Counted from the stretch's first letter, positions 1 through 8,506 are shown. The stretch: 64,000 nt of DNA from Chitinispirillaceae bacterium (GCA_016929595.1 JAFGIN010000220.1:1-64000), one strand, 5' to 3'. Program-made: numbers and translations. Notes: a model not told the origin generated them from the sequence alone.

Positions 1-803
1 CTGTCGCCAGAATTATCGTACGCTATACAAGTGAAGCTGTAAGAACCTGCTTCAGTATTGGTAATTATGTATGAATAAGGAGCTTCGGTGTCATTTCCCA
101 GGAGCTGACTTCCGTTGTAAAAACTGACACTGCTGATTGTTCCGTCAGAGTCATCTGCAAGTGCAGAGATCTCAATAGAATCACCTGCAATAAACTGAGA
201 ACCATTTTCCGGTGATGTGATTACTACTGTTGGAGGAATATTCACAATGTTGGAAACCGTAACATTAACTGTGTCTGAAACAGTACTGTCGCCAGAATTA
301 TCGTACGCTACACAAATGAAACTGTAAGAACCTGCTTCAGTATTGGTAATTATGTATGTATAAGGAGCTTCAGTGTCATTTCCCAGGAGCTGACTTCCGT
401 TGTAAAAACTGATACTGCTGATTGTTCCGTCAGAGTCATCTGCAGATGCAGAGATCTCAATAGAATCACCTGTAATAAAGTGAGAACCATTTTCCGGTGA
501 AGTAATTTCTACTGTTGGAGGAATGTTCACAATGTCGGAAACAATAACATTAACTGTGTCTGAAACGGCGCTGTCCCGAGAATTATCGTACGCAATACAA
601 ATAAAACTGTAAGAACCAGCTTCAGCATCGTTAATCGTAAAGGTATAGGGAGAGGCTGTGTCGACAACCAGAAGTTGACTTCCGTTATAAAAACTGACAC
701 TGCTGATTGTTCCGTCAGAATCACTTGCGGATGCAACGATTTCAATTGAATCTCCAGTATTAAACTGTGAACCGTCTTCCGGTGATATGATTCGTACCGT
801 TGG
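1..803 (-). repeat. Tandem 285-bp Ig-domain coding repeats
   Basis: Three in-frame units of 285 bp (95 codons) start at 803, 518 and 233 on the minus strand; the last is cut by the window edge. The first 60 bases of the window differ from 286-345 at only about four positions. The unit at 519-803 is more diverged. Confidence 0.9.
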
Positions 804-1265
804 CTGTATATTGGTATCAGATGGAATTGAATCGACAATAGTGCCATTGATATTGGCATCTCCGGTTCCGGAATATCGATAAAGAGTTAAAGGAATATTG
901 TTTGTGATTCCGGCGATTATATCCATGTATGCCTTACCGTAATAGCAGATCGTATTTGAATCCGTATAAACAGTTACTTCGAATTTCCTGTTAAATCCTG
1001 CAGGTATATCAGAAATAGTTCCACTGACACTGAGTGTGTCTACATCTAATACTTGTATGATAGTGTCAATACCTGGAGCGCTAACTTTAGCTTCAGCATG
1101 ATGTGCAAGGGCGCTAAATGCACTTTCCGCACTCGCCACAAGCATAAATCTGGCTTGACCACCAATATTTTCAGCTGATTGCTGATCGACCGGATTTTTT
1201 GAACAGAAAAGAAAAAAGAGTGTGGTTGCACACACTACAGTTGAAAACGTTTTAGCTATGGACAT
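1..1265 (-). CDS. Ig-like repeat lipoprotein, C-terminus cut by window edge
   Basis: The reading frame is open from the ATG at 1265 to the window edge, giving 421 codons of a longer protein. A strong ribosome site (AGGAGGT) lies just upstream at about 1273-1280. The N-terminus is a lipoprotein signal: MSIAKTFSTV, a hydrophobic stretch, then FLFC-SKNP, so Cys 22 is the likely lipidated residue. About 130 residues of unique sequence follow, then at least three 95-residue bacterial Ig-like units of the type PTV.ITSPE.GS....GDSIEI.A.A.DSDGTI (resembling Pfam Big_7). Such units usually form rigid stalks of surface or outer-membrane adhesins and glycan-binding proteins. I infer an envelope-anchored extracellular protein; its C-terminal function lies outside the window. 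Confidence 0.85.
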   Translation of the reverse strand, partial: MSIAKTFSTVVCATTLFFLFCSKNPVDQQSAENIGGQARFMLVASAESAFSALAHHAEAKVSAPGIDTIIQVLDVDTLSVSGTISDIPAGFNRKFEVTVYTDSNTICYYGKAYMDIIAGITNNIPLTLYRYSGTGDANINGTIVDSIPSDTNIQPTVRIISPEDGSQFNTGDSIEIVASASDSDGTISSVSFYNGSQLLVVDTASPYTFTINDAEAGSYSFICIAYDNSRDSAVSDTVNVIVSDIVNIPPTVEITSPENGSHFITGDSIEISASADDSDGTISSISFYNGSQLLGNDTEAPYTYIITNTEAGSYSFICVAYDNSGDSTVSDTVNVTVSNIVNIPPTVVITSPENGSQFIAGDSIEISALADDSDGTISSVSFYNGSQLLGNDTEAPYSYIITNTEAGSYSFTCIAYDNSGD

Positions 1266-2365
1266 AGATCAATACCTCCTGTGTCTTGAAGAGTTTAAAG
1301 TATGCATTCATAATAGTTTATAAATGCTTATAAAGGATATAAAAATAGATATAGACAGAATAATAATCAATTTTTATTTTCAATAAAAATCGTTCTAACC
1401 AATGATATAGGTACAATTTTCTCTCCGACTAAAAATAGTTGGTTGTTCCATGAATGTCAAGAAAAAAGTATCTATTTATCAAACTGTTGTTCTCTTGATT
1501 GACAGTTATATTATCTTTTCAAAACGTGTATTCAACTTTCATCTTGATAAATCTTCCACAATCAGAATGCCAGTATCATGCTGATTATGGAAATGGTTTT
1601 GACCCTGCGTAACGTAATGGGCATTGGCTAATAAATTGGGGAAACTTCCGCATTTTGCACGGTCTTGGGCAAAGCATTCATCGTGGCTTTCAAGCAGATT
1701 TTAAAAAAGTGTCCTGAGAGTACACTTGAATATGAAAAGTGTCTTTAACCGGCTCGATATAAAACCGATAATGATTCGTCCTTCGTTTCGAATTCAGCAT
1801 TCAAAACCAGATATTGTATTTACTAGTACACTATACTTTTTTGTCTGTTCTTTACCGGAAGAATAACAATTTACACTCAATCCGGATGTGAAAATTCTCA
1901 TCTCAAGGTAACGGATTACTTAACAGACCTATATCATTCGTAGTTACCAACTGACCTTATAATCTCTTTTTTTATATACGATAGTCTCACTCAAACATGA
2001 TAGAACTTTATCCAGACCTCTATTTCTACAAGAACCTACATGAAAATTTTGACATTTTTGCAAGGACTACCCCGAAAAACTTGCCCATAATTTGTAGTAA
2101 TTGTACAATTATGTGGTATTTATCGGATCAAGATTTCTTAACAGCCTAAACAACCGACATGTTTGTCGATTTCGGCAAGAAGCTGAACTTTGCTTCAAAA
2201 CAGGTATAAGATATAAGAAAAGACACTCCATCACCTTCTGAAATTGCAGGTAATTTGGATGGAACCAATGACCATTTCAGGTTTTTCGACCAGGAGTTCT
2301 TATATATCGTCTAAAACTCCTGAAAAATATGATAGTACCCGTGAAAATTCGAAGGGAATATTAGT
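1266..2365. other. Gene-free stretch of 1.1 kb
   Basis: AT-rich with many stops in all frames; I see no supported gene, RNA or mobile element. Just before the CheY-like gene a small inverted repeat, CAGGAGTT (2291-2298) with AACTCCTG (2315-2322), could form a leader hairpin. The stretch could be a decayed gene, but no family is recognisable. Confidence 0.5.
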
Positions 2366-2767
2366 ATGATCCAGAAAATTCTTATCGTTGATGATTCTCC
2401 TGTAGCTCGAAAGATGTTAAAAGCGAGCATTCCCAAAGACAAAGAATATGAAATATATGAGGCATGTAATGGAAAAGAAGGAATAGAGAAATTTAAAGAA
2501 GTTTCTCCAGATATAACATTTATGGACCTCACAATGCCTGTTCTTGATGGATATAAGGCAATCCCTGAGCTCAGGAAGATCAATCCTCATGCTATAGTTA
2601 TTGTTTGCTCAGCAGATGTACAACCTAAGTCAATCGCTGAAGTTTTCTCACTGGGAGCCTTAACGGTATTGAAAAAACCAGCAAAAACAGAGTCTGTTCA
2701 AAATGTAATGGATCAGGCAAATGGAAAACTTAAAAATCTCAGAGAACAAAATGAATCTAAACAATGA
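2366..2767 (+). CDS. CheY-like single-domain response regulator
   Basis: A 133-residue stand-alone receiver domain. Visible landmarks are the acidic pair D9-D10 in ILIVDDSP, the phosphoacceptor D54 in MDLTMP, S82 at the Thr/Ser switch position and K104 in the KKP motif, so all catalytic positions are intact. There is no output domain, so it should act by protein contact, like CheY. It overlaps the downstream CheC-like gene by 17 bases, and a PAS-GGDEF gene follows with a 4-base overlap, suggesting a translationally coupled operon. The natural inference is that the CheC-like protein dephosphorylates it or is controlled by it. No chemotaxis receptor or CheA is nearby. Confidence 0.9.
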   Translation: MIQKILIVDDSPVARKMLKASIPKDKEYEIYEACNGKEGIEKFKEVSPDITFMDLTMPVLDGYKAIPELRKINPHAIVIVCSADVQPKSIAEVFSLGALTVLKKPAKTESVQNVMDQANGKLKNLREQNESKQ

Positions 2768-3392
2768 ATTACTTTCTGAAGACCAGAAGGATATTTTGCA
2801 GGAAATAATGAATATCGCCTTTGGTAACGCAACTGCTGACCTGGCTGATGTAATTGATATATACGTTGAGCTTAGCGTACCTGCTATTGAACTCATTAAT
2901 ACCGGAGAGTTATCTGGATACATTGACAGATCATTAAATTCTTATACAAATGCTTTTATAATCAGTCAGAAATTTCTTGGAGATTTTAATGGGCACGGTC
3001 TTTTTGTATTTCCTAATGGTGCTGGACACGATCTGGTAGCAATTATTGAGGATACTGTGACTAAAGACTTAAATTCCAGCCCAGCTGCATCTCTGGAAAA
3101 AGAGATAATCATGGAAATCGGAAATATCCTGATTGGTGCATGTGTCGGAAAGATAAGTGAACTTTTAAATACTGCTGTAATATATTCTCCACCCAAGGCG
3201 ATAATCGGGAAAAGTACAGAATTTGATTCATTTATTGACTCATTCGTCCCATTGCAGACTGTTATTGCAATGAAAACAGTCTTTAAGTTTCTCCAAAAAG
3301 ATATAAATGGGTTTATAGTGGTATTAACCGATCAGGAATCAATAAAATGGTTAAAGACTGCGTTGGATAAGTTTATGGAGTCTTATCAATGA
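2751..3392 (+). CDS. CheC-like CheY-P phosphatase
   Basis: A 213-residue protein with both phosphatase signatures of the CheC/CheX/FliY family. The first is D14-xxx-E18-xx-N21 (DILQEIMN) with Pro 44 at the usual spacing. The second is E118-xxx-E122-xx-N125 (EIIMEIGN), where Glu replaces the usual Asp/Ser, with Pro 147-148. The family hydrolyses CheY phosphate. I chose the ATG at 2751 because it places the first motif at the usual distance from the N-terminus; an in-frame ATG at 2721 would add 10 residues and overlap the receiver gene more deeply. Its stop overlaps the next gene (ATGA). Confidence 0.85.
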   Translation: MNLNNELLSEDQKDILQEIMNIAFGNATADLADVIDIYVELSVPAIELINTGELSGYIDRSLNSYTNAFIISQKFLGDFNGHGLFVFPNGAGHDLVAIIEDTVTKDLNSSPAASLEKEIIMEIGNILIGACVGKISELLNTAVIYSPPKAIIGKSTEFDSFIDSFVPLQTVIAMKTVFKFLQKDINGFIVVLTDQESIKWLKTALDKFMESYQ

Positions 3393-4294
3393 TGTATACC
3401 CAGATCTTCGAAATAATCAACGTGGGTATAGTGGTTCTGGATAAAGAACTGAAGGTTAACAAATGGAATCGATGGATGGAAAACCACAGTAAAATCCCTT
3501 CAGCTCAGATTGTCGGGCATTCAATTTTTGAATTCTTTCCCCAGTTAGATACTAAATGGTTCAAACGTTCATGTAAATCGGTTTTGGCGTTCGGAAATTT
3601 TTTATTTTTCTCGCAGAAACTTCATAAATACATTTTTCCCTTTAAATCAGAGTTCTCGAATTATACCGAATATGACAATATGCAACAAAGTGGTACTATG
3701 GGGCCACTGCGGGGTGAAAATAATCAGATCCAATATCTTTACATCATGATCCAGGATGTTACAGAGATAGCTGCTTACGAACAAAAACTACTGGAGATGA
3801 ACACAAGAGATCCACTGACTGGAGTATTTAACCGCCGCTTCATGAATAAACGTCTTCATGAGGAAATTGAGCGGTTCAACCGCTACGGCCGCCCATTTTC
3901 AATCATACTTCAGGACATTGACTATTTTAAAAAAATTAACGATGACTATGGCCATCTCTGCGGTGATTTAATCTTAAAGGAATTTGCACGTCTGAATACT
4001 GAGAGATTGCGAAGTATAGACTTTTACACCCGTTATGGTGGAGAAGAATTTTGCTGTATTCTTCCTGAGACCAGACTTCAATCTGCATGCAATCTTGCCG
4101 AACACCTTCGCCTTGCTATCGAAAAAAATATCTTCTCATTTGAAGGAATAGATTTGAATATTACCATGAGCCAGGGGGCTGTAGAAATGTCTCCTGTTAT
4201 ATCTACTGTTGACCAATTATTTAAATGTGCTGATGAGCTGCTATACGAAGCAAAAAAAACTGGACGCAATAAGATTGCAGTCAAACAGGAGTGA
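3389..4294 (+). CDS. PAS-GGDEF diguanylate cyclase
   Basis: 301 residues. Residues 1-130 form a PAS-like sensor domain (FEIINVGIVVLD, then YIMIQDVTE), and 135-298 form a GGDEF domain. The active-site motif GGEEF is at 217-221, and RSID at 208-211 is an RxxD inhibitory site five residues before it, so both cyclase activity and c-di-GMP feedback look intact. The enzyme makes c-di-GMP from two GTP. Start codon and upstream stop overlap by four bases (ATGA); a second Met follows immediately. The operon joins a CheY-like protein and its probable phosphatase to c-di-GMP synthesis. Confidence 0.92.
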   Translation: MMYTQIFEIINVGIVVLDKELKVNKWNRWMENHSKIPSAQIVGHSIFEFFPQLDTKWFKRSCKSVLAFGNFLFFSQKLHKYIFPFKSEFSNYTEYDNMQQSGTMGPLRGENNQIQYLYIMIQDVTEIAAYEQKLLEMNTRDPLTGVFNRRFMNKRLHEEIERFNRYGRPFSIILQDIDYFKKINDDYGHLCGDLILKEFARLNTERLRSIDFYTRYGGEEFCCILPETRLQSACNLAEHLRLAIEKNIFSFEGIDLNITMSQGAVEMSPVISTVDQLFKCADELLYEAKKTGRNKIAVKQE

Positions 4295-4548
4295 ACTCTT
4301 TTTTTAGTACCTGTATTTCATTCTCCCATTCCCAATGTTACTGCAATGTCTGAATTATTTGCTATAAAACGAGCAAAAAAGCTCTCATTTTTATGCACAT
4401 CCCAATAACCAGTATCAATTTTCCCGTTTTTCACACATATGTGCAACTTACACTTAAATACCATTTTAGTGTGTTCTATCCAATTATCTGAATCTTATGA
4501 TTCGGTGCAAAATACCAAGAAGTTTTTCAGGTAAAAGGTAAAAAATAA

Positions 4549-4580
4549 AAAAAGGCCGGTTTGATTTCAAACCGGCTTTT
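4549..4580 (+). terminator. Rho-independent terminator after the CheY/CheC/GGDEF operon
   Basis: Perfect 10-bp stem GCCGGTTTGA (4555-4564) with TCAAACCGGC (4567-4576), 2-base loop, followed by TTTT and preceded by an A-rich run, so it could work on both strands. Confidence 0.8.
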
Positions 4581-4850
4581 CCCATTTGCTACGGAAACGA
4601 TACCTGTGAATCGTCCGTTAATTTGAAGCAGAAACGCGGCAGAATCTCTCCTTACTCGAATTGTTTCTTTCAGGCTGAAAACCGGGAAACCTTCAGTGAA
4701 GGGGCCTGCGTTTTCAGAGCATCTATTTTCCTTCGCTCATATTTTCCAGTTCTTCAGTGAGAACAACATAATATGAATCAAATTCTGTGCCATTTCTTAG
4801 TTCTAAAAAACAGTGATACGATCAAAATTCAGGCACTTTTATTTTTTCAG

Positions 4851-4898
4851 GAGTCGCATTTTTGTAAATCCTGAAAAAAGGTCGCGGAAATGCGACTC
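4851..4898. repeat. GTCGC palindromic element, copy A
   Basis: A 48-bp element with outer arms GAGTCGCATTT and AAATGCGACTC and the inner string AAAAAAGGTCGCG. It resembles the element at 7979-8025 in length, ends and inner string, and shares its arms with 5223-5246. Confidence 0.7.
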
Positions 4899-5222
4899 TA
4901 ATTTTAGACGTGCCCTTTCAAAATTGAGTCCACTCGAAAAGGCAGAATGAACACTTCGTCCTGCTTTTTGCGGGATCACGCAGTGGCGGGGTGAGTGAAA
5001 TGTGTCTTAATTTCGCTAAAAACGTCGTTCTTGTTGATCCCGCTAAAGTCGGGAGAAACATAGTTATTATCTATCTGCTTTTTAGAGGGGATTCACAATT
5101 GACATGCAAAAAAACAAATCAATAGGAAATAGGGCAGAAAATTTAAAAAATATGGACTGAAGGTGAGATTTTCAGAGATAAAAAAGGTTTTAATAATATA
5201 ACAAGGTCATGAGAAGAGATTG

Positions 5223-5246
5223 AAGAGTCGCAGAAATGCGACTCTT
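5223..5246. repeat. GTCGC palindromic hairpin, copy B (possible terminator)
   Basis: Perfect 10-bp stem AAGAGTCGCA / TGCGACTCTT around loop GAAA. It abuts the stop codon (5247-5249) of the leftward PEP-synthase-like gene, so it probably caps that mRNA. On the plus strand it is followed by a T-rich tail. Confidence 0.75.
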
Positions 5247-7850
5247 TTATTTACAAGAGATATCCTGAGGTGTGGATGCACGATTCATTATGGTAATTTT
5301 TCCAGTAAGGCTATCCAGTTCGACAGAATCACCGTTGTTGAATTTCCCACAGTATCGATTGGGCGAGAATACCAGGGGAATAGAAAGCTGGTGACAAGCC
5401 AGGCTCAGCTCAGACAGAGTAGAGCTGTTTTCTAGGATGATACCTTTAATAAATGGGAGGCAGAGGATCCATTTCGAACTGCAATCCTGAACAACAAGTA
5501 TTGAATCTTTAATTGAGCTACTATTTTTTGTCGTTCCTGCGAGAACGACTTCGCCAGTCACTGATCCCATCTGGTTACCGAATCCCTGAAAAAGCAGAAT
5601 CTTTTGATTGTTATTACTCTGTACTGTTGTTGATGGTAGCATATTATACGCTATACCGTGAGTGAAAACCAGATCTGGCGCAACCAGTTTTTCACTATTG
5701 ATGTACTCCTGCTTTCGTAGTGTGACCATTTGTTTCAAACTGCCTGTTATAGATTGTCCCGATATGTAATCTTTAATTTCATCCCGGGTTAGAAACCGGA
5801 TATCTTCTACATTCTCGAGTATACCCTCTGAATAAGATTTTTTCCCCAGCAGATGAACCACTTTTTTTAAACGTGTGAATTGAACTTTTTTAATTTTGTT
5901 AAGAGTCTGTTGCTGTGTAATTAATTTGTACATCATGGCATTACAATAGCGTACATGGAAAGATCCATTCAAAGATAGATGTTTCTGTTTAGCTGCCATG
6001 ACAGAACTAGTATTTGACTCAAAAACGCTATTGCATACAAAAGGATGTTTTAAATATAAACGAATAATATCTATGATGGTATTGAGATAACTGGAATTAT
6101 TGTCAAACTCGGTGATCTCTTTTAAACTGCAGCTGGAGCCGTCTGCCACCTCAAGAATCCTTTTACGGATTGTCAGGTATGCCATATCTTTAGCCGCAGG
6201 CGGGATAGCTGCATCAAGTCCAAGACATTTGCGTATTTCAGTATTTGATGAGTGTTCAAAAAGATCTTGAGCAGATTGATTCTGTTTAATACTGGTTGCA
6301 ATAGCGGATATAACTGCAATTTCATCCGGTAATACGTTTTTGTTTTGAGGTGGGTTTAGTTTTAAAAAAATGTCAAAAAAAGCAGTACCAGTTTCCCCCT
6401 TATTCATTTGCAATGCATGAAGAGCATTTAGATAGTGTTCATTTATTATCAGGGATTTCCAGAGAAGACTCAACTGGCATTCAATCTGTAAATAGAGACC
6501 GAGTAATTCCTGGAAGCTATAGTCAAAGAATGATTTTCCTGAAGGGACAATTTCTTTATCGATGTTTTCTGAAAACGTTTTGCAGCCTTTATTAACGGTG
6601 CAATAATCAGAATGCAGCATTAAATGAGAATGTGCAGCATCTGATAATGAAATTGTTTTTGTTTTTTTTGTACATAGAGATCCGAATGGGAGCAATTCTA
6701 CCAATCGGTCGTGAACCGATTTGTCGATATACATATGGCTATTTGTATACGTAAGAAAGTCAAAAGAACTCTCTGTTGACTTAGAATGTTTCTTTATGTC
6801 TGGGCGATTACACAGAGATTTGAATGCTTCAGCTGTAATTTTTTTTAATATAGAGTAGGTAAGCGGAGGTGTACGTCCTGTTGTAAATAATGAACTGGCA
6901 GGTCGTTGCCATATCTGTTTTTTTTCGGTGGTATCCGGAATGTTTTTGAGTGAATTGACTGCACGTGCCTGTAAAACATAAAATGTACCCTTTGAAAAAG
7001 TCCAGTCGAGAATCTGCGGTTTACCTGTTTTAATGGAAGTGGCGCGAGTGATTGTTGCAAGTGCCATAACCTGCTCAGGTGATAAACTGCTCTTTGATCT
7101 CATGGAATAGGGAACGGGTCCTGGTGCGGTACCACTGCCGGAAAGCTGGTCGGGTATAACACGGTTTTTCTTTTCATAAACTCTTGATATTCTTGATGCT
7201 TTTTTACCTGAAAAGTTCACGGTGAATTGATCACAGTCTGTCCGTGTTGTAGTAATACCGGTGTTGATACCATAGCAGGATGAGATGACAATATTAGAAC
7301 GTGATCCGTTTGAAGGGTCAAAACACATTGCGATTCCTGAAGATTCACTATTGACCATTTTCTGGATTACTACTGCGATTTGGATAGAATTTTGAGAGAT
7401 TCCCCATTGTGCACGGTATGCAGCTGCTTTGGGATAGAACGGAGATGTCCAGACGTCAATAATAGCTTCAGGTAACTCATTGAGAGGCACGCAGAGATTA
7501 GTTTTTAACTGACCTGCAAAGGTGTGATCCAAAGACCTGTCTATACAAATTGATGAGCGCACAGCAAAGAGTTCGTTGTCAAGACCATTATTATGTACCC
7601 AGCTGTGGATAGAAGTAATAAGCGAGGAATCAAGAGTGATTTTCCTGATAAATGGAACAATGTCAGAAGCACAATGATCACGAATTGATTCCGGGACGTA
7701 CTCAGAAAAAATTGTTGATGGGATTACCATCCATTCAGGGACCTGAAGTCCCAATGTCTGGAGTTGTGTCAGAGTATCAGCTTTAATGCCGGTAATAGAA
7801 AAGGGTGTCGACTCTGATAGTGGTGGTGTGGTGGTGATAATGGTTCTCAT
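5247..7850 (-). CDS. PEP-synthase / rifampin-phosphotransferase-like protein lacking the phospho-His
   Basis: 867 residues, the size and layout of rifampin phosphotransferase-like proteins. The N-terminal ATP-grasp domain (PPDK_N type, about 15-315) shows GIKADTLTQL, FAVRSS (95-100), FAGQ (111-114) and LDWTFSKGTFYVLQAR. A long middle region follows, then a C-terminal swivelling domain (about 760-855). In relatives that domain carries GG-x-x-S-H, whose His ferries phosphate; here the segment reads ENSSTLSELSLACHQLSIP, with SS for GG and Glu 814 for the His. It therefore should not run the usual phosphohistidine cycle. It may be a pseudoenzyme, a nucleotide-dependent binding protein or a diverged enzyme. 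The ribosome site GGGAGG supports this ATG. It is a monocistronic leftward gene. Confidence 0.8.
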   Translation of the reverse strand: MRTIITTTPPLSESTPFSITGIKADTLTQLQTLGLQVPEWMVIPSTIFSEYVPESIRDHCASDIVPFIRKITLDSSLITSIHSWVHNNGLDNELFAVRSSICIDRSLDHTFAGQLKTNLCVPLNELPEAIIDVWTSPFYPKAAAYRAQWGISQNSIQIAVVIQKMVNSESSGIAMCFDPSNGSRSNIVISSCYGINTGITTTRTDCDQFTVNFSGKKASRISRVYEKKNRVIPDQLSGSGTAPGPVPYSMRSKSSLSPEQVMALATITRATSIKTGKPQILDWTFSKGTFYVLQARAVNSLKNIPDTTEKKQIWQRPASSLFTTGRTPPLTYSILKKITAEAFKSLCNRPDIKKHSKSTESSFDFLTYTNSHMYIDKSVHDRLVELLPFGSLCTKKTKTISLSDAAHSHLMLHSDYCTVNKGCKTFSENIDKEIVPSGKSFFDYSFQELLGLYLQIECQLSLLWKSLIINEHYLNALHALQMNKGETGTAFFDIFLKLNPPQNKNVLPDEIAVISAIATSIKQNQSAQDLFEHSSNTEIRKCLGLDAAIPPAAKDMAYLTIRKRILEVADGSSCSLKEITEFDNNSSYLNTIIDIIRLYLKHPFVCNSVFESNTSSVMAAKQKHLSLNGSFHVRYCNAMMYKLITQQQTLNKIKKVQFTRLKKVVHLLGKKSYSEGILENVEDIRFLTRDEIKDYISGQSITGSLKQMVTLRKQEYINSEKLVAPDLVFTHGIAYNMLPSTTVQSNNNQKILLFQGFGNQMGSVTGEVVLAGTTKNSSSIKDSILVVQDCSSKWILCLPFIKGIILENSSTLSELSLACHQLSIPLVFSPNRYCGKFNNGDSVELDSLTGKITIMNRASTPQDISCK

Positions 7851-7978
7851 AAAACAACCTCCCTATTAATTGCAGGGCAGTTAGATTGTATGTGATATAT
7901 TTTTTCGTCCATACTATGATATAAGCTACAAGCATGCCATGAGAAAAAGCCGAAATTTAGCAATTTAAAAGGGTGGGC

Positions 7979-8025
7979 AGTCGCATAAATGCGACTACTA
8001 AAAAAAAGGTCGCGTTTCTGCGACT
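7979..8025. repeat. GTCGC palindromic element, copy C
   Basis: Two hairpins, AGTCGCA-TAAA-TGCGACT (7979-7996) and GTCGCG-TTTC-TGCGAC (8009-8024), joined by an A-rich linker. It lies in the upstream region of the leftward 5247-7850 gene, whose other end carries copy B. Confidence 0.75.
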
Positions 8026-8094
8026 TTCTACAGGTGCTGGCACGTATTGTGCTATTTTGTTTCATTTAGAAATCTCATTACGTTTAAAAAAAAT

Positions 8095-8124
8095 TTGACT
8101 GCTATATGAAAAAATAACTATATT
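8095..8124 (+). promoter_or_regulatory. Sigma-70-like promoter for the tRNA genes
   Basis: TTGACT (8095-8100), 18-base spacer, TATATT (8119-8124), ending about 15 bases before the tRNA-Gly 5' end. Confidence 0.6.
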
Positions 8125-8138
8125 AGACGTTCAAACAT

Positions 8139-8213
8139 GCGAGAGTAGCTCAGTGGTAGAGCTCTACCTTGCCAAGGTAGCTGTCGCGAGTTCAAATCTC
8201 GTCTCTCGCTCCA
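8139..8213 (+). tRNA. tRNA-Gly (anticodon GCC)
   Basis: Full cloverleaf: acceptor GCGAGAG (8139-8145) with CTCTCGC (8203-8209), D-arm GCTCAGTGGTAGAGC, anticodon stem CTACC/GGTAG with loop TTGCCAA (anticodon GCC at 8171-8173), T-arm CGCGAGTTCAAATCTCG, discriminator T and encoded CCA (8211-8213). Confidence 0.96.
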
Positions 8214-8219
8214 ATCTTT

Positions 8220-8256
8220 CGGGTTTCCTCAATCTGGGGAAACCCGCAATTTTTTA
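8220..8256 (+). terminator. Terminator-like hairpin between the two tRNAs
   Basis: Perfect 9-bp stem CGGGTTTCC (8220-8228) with GGAAACCCG (8238-8246), then CAATTTTTT. It lies between tRNA-Gly and tRNA-Cys, so it may end or attenuate the tRNA transcript before tRNA-Cys, or help processing. Confidence 0.65.
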
Positions 8257-8271
8257 GATACCTACCTTTGA

Positions 8272-8345
8272 GGCGGCATAGCCAAGTGGTAAGGCAGAAG
8301 TCTGCAAAACTTTCATCTCCAGTTCAAATCTGGATGCCGCCTCCA
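8272..8345 (+). tRNA. tRNA-Cys (anticodon GCA)
   Basis: Acceptor GGCGGCA (8272-8278) pairs with TGCCGCC (8335-8341), D-arm GCCAAGTGGTAAGGC, anticodon loop CTGCAAA with GCA at 8304-8306, T-arm CCAGTTCAAATCTGG, discriminator T and encoded CCA (8343-8345). Confidence 0.96.
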
Positions 8346-8422
8346 ATCTTTCTCTTCGAACTACCCTCTAACTTTCAAATTACCATATTTTTTTACATTC
8401 AAAAATAAGGATGTAAGGTAAA

Positions 8423-8506
8423 ATGATTGAATGTAAATTGTTAATGCTACTGTCTTTGTTAATCCTTGCAATGACTGTTGAACTGAGTGCCAGAGTTAAG
8501 AATTAA
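8423..8506 (+). CDS. Possible 27-residue hydrophobic peptide
   Basis: ATG at 8423 after TAAGGATGTAAGG; the peptide is MIECKLLMLLSLLILAMTVE followed by LSARVKN, essentially one membrane-spanning or signal-like helix with a basic tail. It lies between tRNA-Cys and the photolyase gene. No homologue is recognised and it could be chance; the hydrophobic composition and the ribosome-site-like sequence are the only support. Confidence 0.25.
   Translation: MIECKLLMLLSLLILAMTVELSARVKN

Larger units (their letters stand above)
4295..5246. other. Intergenic stretch of 0.95 kb with terminator and palindromes
   Basis: No credible gene. It holds the terminator hairpin at 4549-4580, a small CCTTCAGTGAAGG hairpin near 4692, and two copies of the GTCGC palindrome (4851-4898 and 5223-5246), described separately. 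The segment 4590-4740 has some pairing potential but matches no RNA family I recognise. Confidence 0.5.

Noticed and set aside
527-1231. Minus-strand frames of 110 and 61 codons
   Set aside because: They lie within the Ig-repeat lipoprotein gene in other frames; the true frame runs unbroken from 1265 to the window edge with a lipobox and strong ribosome site.
4590-4740. Possible structured RNA (6S, RNase P or tmRNA-like)
   Set aside because: Some hairpins, but none of the conserved sequence blocks of these families is present.
7847-8065. 72-codon minus-strand frame upstream of the PEP-synthase-like gene
   Set aside because: It covers two GTCGC hairpins, has no ribosome site and has non-protein-like composition.
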